From contig NZ_VFRP01000010.1 in the NCBI RefSeq assembly GCF_006385685.1, forward strand, positions 62,001-126,000: DNA of 64,000 nt, given 5' to 3'. Position numbers and translations under genes: made by a program. Of this stretch, positions 56,887-64,000 are shown one piece after another. This DNA is from Amaricoccus solimangrovi (GTDB lineage: Bacteria; Pseudomonadota; Alphaproteobacteria; Rhodobacterales; Rhodobacteraceae). Position 1 is the first letter of the stretch. Each line of letters starts with the position of its first letter. The notes below the pieces were generated by a model. That model saw only the letters and a list, made by a program, of their open reading frames with translations. It had not been told where the DNA came from and did no database searches.

Positions 56887-57339
56887 ATGATCGATCTCCG
56901 CGGCGCCCTCGGCGCCCTCGCGCTGGGCGTCCTTGCCATCGTCGGATCCGTTTCCCCCTCGGCCGCCGGCGTCGCCGCGCGGGTCGCCATCCATGTCGAC
57001 GAGGACAGCCCCGACAAGATGAACATGGCACTCAGCAACGCCCAGAACATCGAGAACTACTACGAGGAGCGTGGAGAGGAGGTCGCGATCGAGATGGTCA
57101 CGAACGGGGCGGGCATCGCGATGCTGCGCGAGGACATCTCGCCGGTGAAGGACCGGATCGAGCGCATGTCGGAGAAGATGCCCAACCTGACCTTCTCGGT
57201 CTGCGCCAATTCGATCGAGACGATCAAGCGGCGCGACGGCGTCGACGTGCCGCTGATGTCCCAGGCGAAGGTCGTGCCCTCGGGCGTCGTGCACCTGATG
57301 GAACTGCAGTCCGAGGGCTATTCCTACCTCCGGCCCTGA
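56887..57339 (+). CDS. exported DsrE/DsrF-like protein
   Basis: A 150-residue periplasmic protein. Signal peptide LGALALGVLAIVGSVSPSAAG is followed by a DsrE-fold domain: VAIHVDEDSPDKMNMALSNAQNIENYY in parts, EVAIEMVTNGAGIAMLRE, and a conserved single Cys in FSVCANSIETIKRR. Such proteins bind or relay sulfur in thiosulfate and sulfide pathways. The Cys near residue 111 is the likely sulfur carrier. GAGG precedes the ATG. No sox or dsr genes are adjacent. Confidence 0.82.
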   Translation: MIDLRGALGALALGVLAIVGSVSPSAAGVAARVAIHVDEDSPDKMNMALSNAQNIENYYEERGEEVAIEMVTNGAGIAMLREDISPVKDRIERMSEKMPNLTFSVCANSIETIKRRDGVDVPLMSQAKVVPSGVVHLMELQSEGYSYLRP

Positions 57340-57356
57340 GGCCGGAGGCGGGGCGA

Positions 57357-58049
57357 TCAGAGCTCGATCGGGACCAGCACCTCGGGCTCGATCACGTCGA
57401 CCCCGGGCAGACCGTCGGCCAGTTCCTTCGCCGATTGCGCGAGCAGCGGGAAGGTGCGGTAGTGGCAGGGGATCACGGTCCTGAAGTTGAAATAGCGCTT
57501 CGCCGCGTAGGCGGCGCGGCGCATGTCCATCGTGAAATGCCCGCCGGCGCAGAGGATGCCGATCTCGGGATGGTGCAGATCCTCGAAGATCTCCATGTCC
57601 GCCATCACGTCGGTATCGCCGGAGACATAGATCGTCCGGCCCTCGCCCTCGATCATGAAGCCGGCCTCGGTGCCGCCGTAGACCGGGCCGTTCTCGCCGC
57701 CGAGCGAGGAGGAATGCGTCGCGTTGACGAGCGTGGCCCTGACCTTGCCGAGCGCGACGGTGCCGCCCTTGTTGAAGCCCGTCGCCTTGATCCCCTCGCT
57801 CGCCTCCCAGAAGCTCACGAGGTCGTAGGTGCCGACGATCGGGATGTCGAGTTCCTTCGCGATCGCCAGCGCGTCGGAGGAATGATCGCCATGGGCGTGG
57901 GTGAGCAGCACCTGCGTCGCGCCCGCGATCGCCTCGGCCCGCCGCTCGGCCGGGAACATCGGGTTGCCGGTCATCCAGGGGTCGATGAGCAGCACCTGGT
58001 CCTCGATCTCGACGCGGAACCCGGAGTGTCCCAACCATATGATCTTCAT
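57357..58049 (-). CDS. UPF0173-type metallo-beta-lactamase-fold hydrolase
   Basis: A 230-residue metal-dependent hydrolase of the UPF0173/YtkL group. The metal motif is LLTHAHGDHSSDAL, followed by IYVSGDTDVMADM and IPCHYRTFPLL. It begins MKIIWLGHSGF, the normal N-terminus. Substrate unknown. It ends 17 bases before the convergent DsrE-like gene and diverges from the ceramidase-like gene. Confidence 0.9.
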   Translation of the reverse strand: MKIIWLGHSGFRVEIEDQVLLIDPWMTGNPMFPAERRAEAIAGATQVLLTHAHGDHSSDALAIAKELDIPIVGTYDLVSFWEASEGIKATGFNKGGTVALGKVRATLVNATHSSSLGGENGPVYGGTEAGFMIEGEGRTIYVSGDTDVMADMEIFEDLHHPEIGILCAGGHFTMDMRRAAYAAKRYFNFRTVIPCHYRTFPLLAQSAKELADGLPGVDVIEPEVLVPIEL

Positions 58050-58106
58050 GTCGATTTTCTCCTGTCGTCGCGGTAGAAGCGGGATGTCGCGCGAGGGGGA
58101 CTGTCG

Positions 58107-58778
58107 ATGGACTGGACGCGGGCCGTCAATGCCTATTGCGAACGCGCGGAGCCGGGCTTCTGGGCGGAGCCGGTCAACGCGCTGACCAACGCGGCCTTTC
58201 TCGTCGCGGCCGCGCGCGTCTGGCCGATGACGCGGGGCGACGGGGGCGCGCGGCTGCTCGCGGTCGTGCTCGCGCTGATCGGGATCGGCTCCTTTCTGTT
58301 CCATACCCTCGCTCAGGTCTGGGCCGGCCTCGCCGACGTGGCGCCGATCCTCGCCTTCATCCTCGTCTATACGTATCTCGCCACCACCCGGTTCCTCGGC
58401 GGGCCGCGCTGGGCGGGTCTGCTCGCGGCGGCGCTCTATCTCCCGTTCTCGGCGCTCGTCTCGGGGGCCGCGGAGCGGGTGGCCGGATCGCTGAACGGCT
58501 CGGCGAACTATCTGCCGGTCGTTGTCCTGATCGGCGCCTACGCGCTGATCCTGCGCCCCCGGGCGCCCGCGACCGCGCGGGGACTGGCGGCGGGCCTCGC
58601 CGTGCTTCTCGTCTCGCTCGCCTTCCGGACCGTCGATTCGGCCGTCTGCGCCAGCTTCCCGCTCGGCACGCATTTCCTCTGGCATCTCCTGAACGCGGCG
58701 ATGCTCGGCTGGATGATCCGCGTCCTCGTCCGGCATCGGGCGGGGCCGGGCCTTGCGCCGCGGGCCGGGGCGGGGTAG
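58107..58778 (+). CDS. ceramidase/alkaline-ceramidase-like membrane protein
   Basis: A 223-residue protein with about seven transmembrane helices. N-terminus AYCERAEPGFWAEPVNALTN, GSFLFHTLAQVWAGLADVAP and GTHFLWHLLNAAML carry the His, Asp and Ser positions of the CREST superfamily that includes alkaline ceramidases. The bacterial substrate could be a sphingolipid or another amide lipid; this is not known. ATG at 58107. It is followed after 37 bases by gatC. Confidence 0.85.
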   Translation: MDWTRAVNAYCERAEPGFWAEPVNALTNAAFLVAAARVWPMTRGDGGARLLAVVLALIGIGSFLFHTLAQVWAGLADVAPILAFILVYTYLATTRFLGGPRWAGLLAAALYLPFSALVSGAAERVAGSLNGSANYLPVVVLIGAYALILRPRAPATARGLAAGLAVLLVSLAFRTVDSAVCASFPLGTHFLWHLLNAAMLGWMIRVLVRHRAGPGLAPRAGAG

Positions 58779-58815
58779 AGGCCAAGCCCGTCGTCCCCGA
58801 AACCCTGGAGCCGCC

Positions 58816-59103
58816 ATGTCGATCGACAAGGAGACCGCGCGCCGCGTCGCTCACCTCGCGAGGATCGAGGTCGCCGAGGCGGATCTGGAGCCGCTCGCCA
58901 CCGAGCTTTCCGCGATCCTCGGCTTCATGGAGCAGCTCGGCGAAGTCGATATTTCCGGCATCGAGCCGATGACCTCGGTCACGCCGATGGCCGCGCCGAT
59001 GCGCGCCGATGTCGTGAATGACGGCGGCTGCCCCGGGAAGGTTCTCGCCAACGCGCCGGACGCCCGCTCCGGCTTCTTCACCGTGCCGAAGGTCGTCGAG
59101 TGA
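58816..59103 (+). CDS. gatC: Asp/Glu-tRNA amidotransferase subunit C
   Basis: A 95-residue small subunit of the GatCAB transamidase, which converts Glu-tRNA-Gln or Asp-tRNA-Asn to the amides. Sequence [19 protein letters not shown] and the C-terminal [18 protein letters not shown] are typical. ATG at 58816. Stop overlaps the gatA start (TGATG). Confidence 0.95.
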   Translation: MSIDKETARRVAHLARIEVAEADLEPLATELSAILGFMEQLGEVDISGIEPMTSVTPMAAPMRADVVNDGGCPGKVLANAPDARSGFFTVPKVVE

Positions 59104-60593
59104 TGTCGGATCTCACCAAACTCACCATCGCCGAGGCGCGCGACAGGCTGCGCGCCGGACAGATCGGCGCCGAGGAACTGACCGAGGCTTGCCTCGAGGC
59201 GGTCGAGGGAGCCGCCGCGCTCAACGCCTTCACCGCGCCGACGCCCGAGCGGGCGCGGGAGCAGGCGAAGGCCGCGGACGCGCGTCTGCGGCGCGGCGAC
59301 GCGCCCGACCTCTGCGGCGTGCCGCTCGGCATCAAGGATCTCTTCTGCGTCGAGGGGCTGCCGGCGCAGGCGGCCTCCAACATCCTCGCCGGATTCCGCC
59401 CGCCCTACGAGAGCACCGTCACGCGCCAGCTCTGGGAGGCGGGCGCGGTCTGCCTCGGCAAGCTCAACATGGACGAATTCGCCATGGGCTCGTCGAACGA
59501 GACCTCGGCCTATGGTCCGGCGGTCAGCCCCTGGCGGCGGCGCGGCGAGGCGACGCCGCTCACGCCCGGCGGCTCCTCGGGCGGCTCGGCGGCGGCGGTC
59601 GCGGCGAGTCTCTGCCTCGGTGCCACCGGCACCGATACCGGCGGCTCGATCCGGCAGCCCGCCGCCTTCACCGGGATCGTCGGCGTGAAGCCGACCTATG
59701 GCCGCTGCTCCCGCTTCGGCGTCGTCGCCTTCGCCTCCTCGCTCGACCAGGCGGGGCCGATGGCGAAGACGGTGCGCGACGCCGCGATCATGCTCCGGGC
59801 GATGTCCGGCCACGATCCGCGCGATTCCACCTCCGCCCCGATCGAGGTGCCCGATTTCGAGGCGGCGCTCGTCGGCGACATGCGCGGCAAGCGCATCGGC
59901 ATCCCGAGCGAATACCGCGTGGACGGCATGCCCGAGGAGATCGAATCCCTCTGGGTCGAGGGCGCGGAGAAGCTGCGCGCCGCGGGGGCGGAGATCGTCG
60001 AGATCACGCTGCCGCACACGAAATACGCGCTGCCGGCCTATTACGTGATCGCCCCGGCCGAGGCCTCCTCGAACCTCGCCCGTTACGATGGCGTGCGCTA
60101 CGGCCGCCGGGCGCGGATCGGCGCGCGGGAGGGGATCACCGAACTCTACGAGCGCACCCGCGCCGAGGGTTTCGGGCCGGAGGTGCGTCGGCGCGTGATG
60201 ATCGGCGCCTATGTGCTCTCGGCCGGGTTCTACGACGCCTATTACACCCGCGCGCAGAAGGTCCGCACGCTGATCAAGCGCGATTTCGAGCAGGTCTTCA
60301 CCGAGCAGGGGATAGACGCGATCCTGACGCCGGCCACGCCGTCCGCCGCCTTCGGCCTCGGCGAGATGGCGTCGAGCGATCCGGTGCAGATGTATCTCAA
60401 CGACGTATTCACCGTCACCGTGAACCTCGCGGGCCTGCCCGGCGCCGTGGTGCCCGCGGGGCTCGACGGCAAGGGCCTGCCGCTCGGGCTGCAGGTCATC
60501 GGGCGGCCCTGGGACGAGGCCGGGATGCTCGACGTGGCCTTCGCCCTGGAGAGTGCCTGCGATTTTTCTGCGAAGCCCGGAAAATGGTGGTAG
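59103..60593 (+). CDS. gatA: Asp/Glu-tRNA amidotransferase subunit A
   Basis: A 496-residue amidase-signature enzyme that supplies ammonia from glutamine. The Ser-cisSer-Lys triad is visible: Lys in VPLGIKDLF, cis-Ser in [16 protein letters not shown], and nucleophile Ser in [12 protein letters not shown]. Family stretches [14 protein letters not shown] and GMPLGLQ-like [10 protein letters not shown] are present. gatB is not adjacent, so the complex is completed by a gene elsewhere. Confidence 0.97.
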   Translation: MSDLTKLTIAEARDRLRAGQIGAEELTEACLEAVEGAAALNAFTAPTPERAREQAKAADARLRRGDAPDLCGVPLGIKDLFCVEGLPAQAASNILAGFRPPYESTVTRQLWEAGAVCLGKLNMDEFAMGSSNETSAYGPAVSPWRRRGEATPLTPGGSSGGSAAAVAASLCLGATGTDTGGSIRQPAAFTGIVGVKPTYGRCSRFGVVAFASSLDQAGPMAKTVRDAAIMLRAMSGHDPRDSTSAPIEVPDFEAALVGDMRGKRIGIPSEYRVDGMPEEIESLWVEGAEKLRAAGAEIVEITLPHTKYALPAYYVIAPAEASSNLARYDGVRYGRRARIGAREGITELYERTRAEGFGPEVRRRVMIGAYVLSAGFYDAYYTRAQKVRTLIKRDFEQVFTEQGIDAILTPATPSAAFGLGEMASSDPVQMYLNDVFTVTVNLAGLPGAVVPAGLDGKGLPLGLQVIGRPWDEAGMLDVAFALESACDFSAKPGKWW

Positions 60594-60631
60594 AAACAAC
60601 GCCAAACCGGTGAAAACAGGGCGTCGAGCAG

Positions 60632-61270
60632 ATGGACAAGGGGCTTATCGCGGTACTGGCTTTCGGCCTGCTCGGAGGATGCACCTCGGGTGAACTCTCG
60701 GTTCCGGAGCCCGTCTCGGTGACCGAGGTACCCTATGGCGGCGCCGACGCGCCCTACGGCTACAACGCGCCGCCGGCGACCGGCGCGGCCTCCACCTCGT
60801 CCCCCGATCTCAGCGCGCTGCCCGAGGGCGTCCAGCGTGCTCCCGCGGGCGTGACCACGGCCACCGCCGCCCCCGGCATCGGCCGCCCGCTCGACACGGA
60901 CACGCTGAACCTGATGCAGACGACGCTCGAGGAGCAGAAGATCGACGCGGCGATCGCCCAGCAGAAGCTCGACGAGGACCGCTCGAAGCTCGTGATCGTT
61001 CAGCCGGGCCGGCTGCCGGATCAGGTGAGCGGCGTGAACATCGCGCTCTTCGCGCGGCAGAGCACCAACGCGGTCGGGGAGCGGATCTACAGCCGCGACG
61101 GCGGGCTCGGCTTCGGCTCGGCCTGCCGCAAGTTCCGCAGCGGCGACGACGCGCAGCGCGCCTTCCTCGCCGCCGGCGGACCCACGACCGACCAGTACGG
61201 GCTCGATCCCGATGGCGACGGCTTCGCCTGCGACTGGGATCCGAAACCCTATCGCGAGCTGCCGAGCTGA
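60632..61270 (+). CDS. excalibur-domain lipoprotein
   Basis: A 212-residue exported lipoprotein. Signal ends at lipobox LGGC (Cys17). A disordered Pro/Ala/Thr-rich linker (about 30-80) and a short helical part (LNLMQTTLEEQKIDAAIAQQKL in parts) precede a C-terminal excalibur-type calcium-binding motif LDPDGDGFACDWDP. Two Cys probably form a disulfide. Function unknown. Its TGA stop lies in a CTGA overlap with the following amidase gene. Confidence 0.85.
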   Translation: MDKGLIAVLAFGLLGGCTSGELSVPEPVSVTEVPYGGADAPYGYNAPPATGAASTSSPDLSALPEGVQRAPAGVTTATAAPGIGRPLDTDTLNLMQTTLEEQKIDAAIAQQKLDEDRSKLVIVQPGRLPDQVSGVNIALFARQSTNAVGERIYSRDGGLGFGSACRKFRSGDDAQRAFLAAGGPTTDQYGLDPDGDGFACDWDPKPYRELPS

Positions 61271-61977
61271 TCGCGTCGCGGCCGAGCCCGAACCGCGGCG
61301 TCCGGCGCGGCGGCGCGCGGCCCGATCTCGTCGTCCTGCATTATACCGCGATGGAGAGCGCGGAGGCCGCGCTGGCGCGGCTCTGCGATCCCGCGGCCGA
61401 GGTCTCCGCGCACTACGTCGTCACCGAGCGGGGCGGTCTCTGGCGGCTGGTGCCGGAGGAGGCGCGCGCCTGGCACGCGGGGGCGGGGGCCTGGGGCGCG
61501 GTCCTTGACGTCAATTCGCGCTCGATCGGGATCGAGCTCGTCAATCCCGGTCCGCTCGCCGGCCTGCCGCCCTTTCCCGAGCCGCAGATGGCGGCGCTCG
61601 AGGAACTGCTCGACGGCGTCATGGCGCGCTGGGGCATTCCGCCGGCGCGCGTGATCGGCCATTCCGACATGGCGCCGGGCCGCAAGGCCGATCCGGGGCC
61701 GAAATTCGACTGGCGCCGGCTCGCGCTCGGCGGCCGGGCGGTGTTTTCGTCTAGGGAGATCGCCAGCGCGGCGCCCGACTGGGCCGCCTTCGCCGCGGCC
61801 GCCGGTGCCATCGGATACCATGCCCCGGATCCCGGCGGCTGGGCGGCGGTGCTGGACGCCTTCCGGCTCCGCTTCCGTCCCTGGGCGAACGGCCCGCTCT
61901 CGGGCGCGGATGTCGGGCTTGCGCGCGATCTCGCGGAGCGGCACCCTTGCGTTGACGCGGCCCGCCTCCCCACATAA
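61267..61977 (+). CDS. N-acetylmuramoyl-L-alanine amidase, AmpD type, with CTG start
   Basis: A 236-residue zinc amidase that cleaves muropeptides for wall recycling. The domain starts SPNRGVRRGGARPDLVVLHYTAM and zinc residues lie in LHYTAM and GHSDMAPGRKADPGPK. These essential first residues lie upstream of the nearest ATG (61351), so that ATG cannot be the start. In the correct frame there is no ATG, GTG or TTG upstream for over 100 bases. The only sensible initiator is CTG at 61267, inside a CTGA overlap with the excalibur gene's stop. Whether it is AmpD or an exported amidase is unclear, but no signal peptide is seen, so cytoplasmic AmpD is favoured. Confidence 0.88.
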   Translation: MIASRPSPNRGVRRGGARPDLVVLHYTAMESAEAALARLCDPAAEVSAHYVVTERGGLWRLVPEEARAWHAGAGAWGAVLDVNSRSIGIELVNPGPLAGLPPFPEPQMAALEELLDGVMARWGIPPARVIGHSDMAPGRKADPGPKFDWRRLALGGRAVFSSREIASAAPDWAAFAAAAGAIGYHAPDPGGWAAVLDAFRLRFRPWANGPLSGADVGLARDLAERHPCVDAARLPT

Positions 61978-61984
61978 AGGAAGC

Positions 61985-62390
61985 GCGCGCGGATGGCCGG
62001 ATGGCCGCGGCCCGGGTGACCGGGGCGAGGAAAGTCCGGACTCCGGGAAGGAATGGCGGCGGGTAACGCCCGCCCGGGGCAACCCGAGGGAAAGCGCCAC
62101 AGAGATCAGACCGCCTCTCCGCGTGGGAGTCGTCCCGCGCGGGGTGGTAAGGGTGAAACGGTGGGGTAAGAGCCCACCGCGCCGGCGGCGACGTCGGTGG
62201 CACGGCAAGCCCCGCCAGGAGCAAGGCCAAATAGGGATCGCGTGGGATTTCATCCCAGGGTTCTTCCACCCGAGCGATCCGGGTTGGCCGCTGGAGCCCG
62301 TTGGCGACGACGGGCCTAGAGGAATGGCCATCGGCTCGGACCAAGCGATTGGCCGAGCTACAGAATCCGGCTTACAGGCCATCCGCGCGC
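61985..62390 (+). ncRNA. rnpB: RNase P RNA (type A)
   Basis: Catalytic RNA of ribonuclease P. The 5' end GCGCGCGGATGGCC pairs perfectly over 14 bases with the 3' end GGCCATCCGCGCGC (62377-62390), defining the ends. The conserved GAGGAAAGTCCGGACT block is at about 62028-62043, and the universal ACAGAATCCGGCTTA tail at about 62360-62374. The length of about 406 bases fits alphaproteobacteria. It lies between the amidase gene and mraZ. Confidence 0.97.
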
Positions 62391-62407
62391 GATTCTCGCC
62401 CAAGTGC

Positions 62408-62421
62408 GGCGGAAATCCGCC
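62408..62421 (+). terminator. small hairpin after rnpB
   Basis: GGCGG-AAAT-CCGCC stem-loop 18 bases beyond the mature rnpB 3' end; no uridine run. Possibly the end or a processing signal of the precursor. Confidence 0.35.
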
Positions 62422-62430
62422 GATGTGGCG

Positions 62431-62575
62431 CGATTCGGGAGCGTTTTGCCTTGCATCGCGTCAAGACCGTGGCCGGTGCTCGAAACCCGCTGCTTTCATG
62501 CCCGCTTCGACAACCATAAGTTGCAGAACATCTAGTGGTAACGCGCTGGTGAGCCTACAAGTTCTGCCCGAATCG
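62431..62575. other. structured intergenic segment of unknown role
   Basis: Part of the only gene-free stretch over 300 bases (62391-62912). CGATTCGGG at 62431-62439 pairs with CCCGAATCG at 62567-62575, and inside it GCAGAAC at 62523-62529 pairs with GTTCTGC at 62561-62567 (the arms touch). Base composition is less GC-rich than coding DNA and no plausible frame exists. It could be a small RNA or a leader element, or chance. Confidence 0.35.
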
Positions 62576-62632
62576 TCGGTGCCCTCCCGCCCCCGGACAC
62601 GCCTCCGGCCGCGCACGCTTCCGCGGGCCAAA

Positions 62633-62667
62633 GTCCATTGATTTCCATGTTTTCCCATGCTATCCCA
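62633..62667 (-). promoter_or_regulatory. probable MraZ box array upstream of mraZ
   Basis: Four half-sites at exact 10-base spacing (starts 62633, 62643, 62653, 62663): GTCCA, TTCCA, TCCCA, TCCCA. On the minus strand they read TGGGA, TGGGA, TGGAA, TGGAC with five-base spacers, the direct-repeat design to which MraZ binds in other bacteria. They lie about 250 bases before mraZ and should mark the division-cluster promoter and autoregulation. Confidence 0.6.
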
Positions 62668-62779
62668 ATACTCAGGAAAACAGAGGATCACGGTTCAATA
62701 GGGCGAAAGACCCAACCAGAAGTTCGGCAGGCTTCATACAGGCACCCCCCTGATTTCCCAAAGTAGACGGACCCGGCGC

Positions 62780-62816
62780 GACTGGAAAAGAGCAAGCACG
62801 CAAAAGCGTGACAGTC
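62780..62816 (+). promoter_or_regulatory. stem-loop in the mraZ leader
   Basis: Perfect CACGC-AAAA-GCGTG hairpin (62797-62810) enclosed by GACTG (62780-62784) pairing with CAGTC (62812-62816). A GGCC-AAAAAG-GGCC hairpin follows. These would fold in the 5' leader of the division-cluster message. Confidence 0.4.
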
Positions 62817-62912
62817 GGGCCAAAAAGGGCCCAATCAGGACCGACGGCGGGTCGTGCTTCAGAGGAAGCGCGGCCCGTTTTCGTTCCGCGAGAGGCAGGA
62901 GTAGGGCGGGCT

Positions 62913-63422
62913 TTGCGACCGGCGTTCAGAGGCAAGTCGGTCCACAAGGTGGACGGCAAGGGTCGCGTGTCGATCCCGGCCTCGTTTCGCGTCGAATTGC
63001 GCCGCGGCGATCCCGAATGGAGCGATGGCGAACCGCCACGGTTCATCCTCGTCCACGGCCAGGCGCGGCAGGCCGGCTATCTCGAATGCTACACGATCGC
63101 GGAGATGGCGCGGCTCGAGCGCAAGATCCGCAAGATCCCCACGCGCGAGGCGCGCGAGAACGCCGTCCGGATGTACATCACCGAATCGACCTACCTCGAG
63201 GTCGACCCGAACGGGCGAATCGTTCTTCCCAAGGACTTGCGCGAGCTTATTGGCGCGGAGGATGAACTTCTCTTCCTCGGCCATCTCGACACTTTCCGGA
63301 TCGCGCTTCCCGAGGTCGCGCGGGCCGAGGAGGAGGCGCGGCGCGCGCGCATGATCGAGGGCGACCCGGGCAGCGACCCGCTCGCCGCGCTCGACCTCAT
63401 TCCGGACGAGGACGACGAATGA
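62913..63422 (+). CDS. mraZ: transcriptional regulator MraZ
   Basis: A 169-residue DNA-binding protein of two SpoVT-AbrB repeats: [15 protein letters not shown] near residue 12 and [17 protein letters not shown] near 93. MraZ represses the division and wall (dcw) cluster it heads. The C-terminal tail is acidic. TTG at 62913 gives [14 protein letters not shown], matching family N-termini, with AGGAG upstream. A frame extension to 62808 lacks support. TGATG overlap with rsmH. Confidence 0.92.
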   Translation: MRPAFRGKSVHKVDGKGRVSIPASFRVELRRGDPEWSDGEPPRFILVHGQARQAGYLECYTIAEMARLERKIRKIPTREARENAVRMYITESTYLEVDPNGRIVLPKDLRELIGAEDELLFLGHLDTFRIALPEVARAEEEARRARMIEGDPGSDPLAALDLIPDEDDE

Positions 63423-64000
63423 TGATGTCTCCCGCTTCCGCCGCCGCGCCCCATGTTCCGGTGCTGATCGGGGCGATCCTCGCACGGATCGCGCCGGTCG
63501 GGGGAATCTGGATCGACGGCACCTACGGGGCGGGGGGATATTCGCGCGCGCTGCGGGCGGCGGGCGCCGATCACGTGATCGGCATCGACCGCGATCCGGA
63601 GGTGCTGGCGGCGGCGGAACCGGCGGAGGGGATCACGCTCGTGCCCGGCCGGTTCGGCGATCTTGATCGTATTGCGATTAACGCGGGTGCGAACGAGGTG
63701 AGCGGGGTGGTGCTCGACATCGGCGTCTCCTCGATGCAGATCGACGCGCCGGAGCGGGGCTTCTCGTTCCAGAAGGACGGACCGCTCGACATGCGGATGG
63801 AACGGGCCGGGCCGAGCGCGGCCGATCTCGTGAACCAGCTGCCCGAGGCGGAAATCGCCGACATCCTGTTCCAGTACGGAGAGGAGCGCGCCTCGCGCCG
63901 GATCGCGCGCGCGATCGTCGCGGCGCGCCGCGAGGCGTCCTTCGAGACGACGCTGGCGCTCGCCGAGGTGATCGAGCGGCAGCTGCCGCGGCCGAAGCCC
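63422..64000 (+). CDS. rsmH: 16S rRNA m4C1402 methyltransferase RsmH (3' end outside window)
   Basis: N-terminal 193 codons of RsmH (MraW), which methylates N4 of cytidine 1402 in 16S r[28 protein letters not shown] (SAM motif), [29 protein letters not shown] and DGPLDMRM are all present. The frame is open to the last base of the window. The start is ATG at 63422 overlapping the mraZ stop; ATG at 63425 is equally possible. Confidence 0.96.
   Translation, partial: MMSPASAAAPHVPVLIGAILARIAPVGGIWIDGTYGAGGYSRALRAAGADHVIGIDRDPEVLAAAEPAEGITLVPGRFGDLDRIAINAGANEVSGVVLDIGVSSMQIDAPERGFSFQKDGPLDMRMERAGPSAADLVNQLPEAEIADILFQYGEERASRRIARAIVAARREASFETTLALAEVIERQLPRPKP

Noticed and set aside
61351-61977. 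ATG at 61351 as the amidase start
   Set aside because: It would remove the HYT zinc-ligand segment of the amidase.

Overview
The window is a chromosomal stretch of a high-GC alphaproteobacterium, almost certainly order Rhodobacterales (Rhodobacteraceae/Paracoccaceae sensu lato). The basis is a SciP gene next to a CtrA gene whose receiver Asp is residue 51, the yidC-MOSC-yihA, ubiA-rsmE-gshA and ampD-rnpB-mraZ-rsmH neighbourhoods, a dihydroorotase paralogue lacking zinc ligands paired with pyrB, and GTTC-N7-GTTC LexA sites. Genus is not resolved. Most of the window is ordinary core genome with tight 4-bp overlaps and several non-ATG starts. No transposase, integrase, CRISPR array, tRNA or rRNA was recognised.

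Layout. 1-6.7 kb: end of ttcA, a GGDEF/EAL protein, yidC, a MOSC protein, yihA and an unknown gene. 6.7-13.4 kb: an OmpA/BON envelope protein, ubiA diverging from rsmE, gshA and two tiny unknown genes. 13.4-17.9 kb: plsY, pseudo-dihydroorotase and pyrB on the minus strand, then a uracil-DNA glycosylase and moaB, with a 25-bp tandem repeat and a large ATGCAT palindrome. 17.9-24.4 kb: an inositol-type dehydrogenase diverging from iolE, a methyltransferase, a GH25 lysozyme, mnmA, and the sciP-ctrA regulatory pair. 24.5-29 kb: ligA and recG, then a promoter with two perfect SOS boxes in front of a 40-residue membrane peptide. 29-36.8 kb: an IscU-like protein, hisI, gluQ, a methyltransferase, trmFO, doxX and gyrA. 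36.9-41.6 kb: an accessory block with a cobalt-type nitrile hydratase operon, an MFS transporter with a DeoR regulator, and an acetylpolyamine-amidohydrolase-like gene. 41.7-48.3 kb: nrdR-ribD, an inserted polysaccharide-export lipoprotein, ribE-ribB-ribH-nusB and a membrane protein. 48.3-54.8 kb: a seven-gene minus-strand operon joining XpaC, TelA, a DUF2927 lipoprotein, an SPFH/GYF protein and a zinc-ribbon membrane protein. 55-64 kb: cspA, rluB, tadA, a DsrE-like protein, a UPF0173 hydrolase, a ceramidase-like protein, gatCA, an excalibur lipoprotein, an AmpD-type amidase, rnpB, and the start of the division cluster (mraZ, rsmH).

The most interesting signals are: (1) the dual-LexA-box promoter driving an otherwise overlooked 40-residue membrane peptide, an SOS checkpoint candidate; (2) a family of short GTAG-headed palindromes between convergent genes at 20-30.5 kb, whose TAG serves as the stop codon of four genes; (3) the XpaC/TelA/SPFH/zinc-ribbon operon with a coupled 39-residue leader gene, which looks like a membrane-stress module; (4) an amidase gene that appears to begin with CTG in a CTGA overlap. 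All functional statements rest on reading motifs; no database search or folding program was run.
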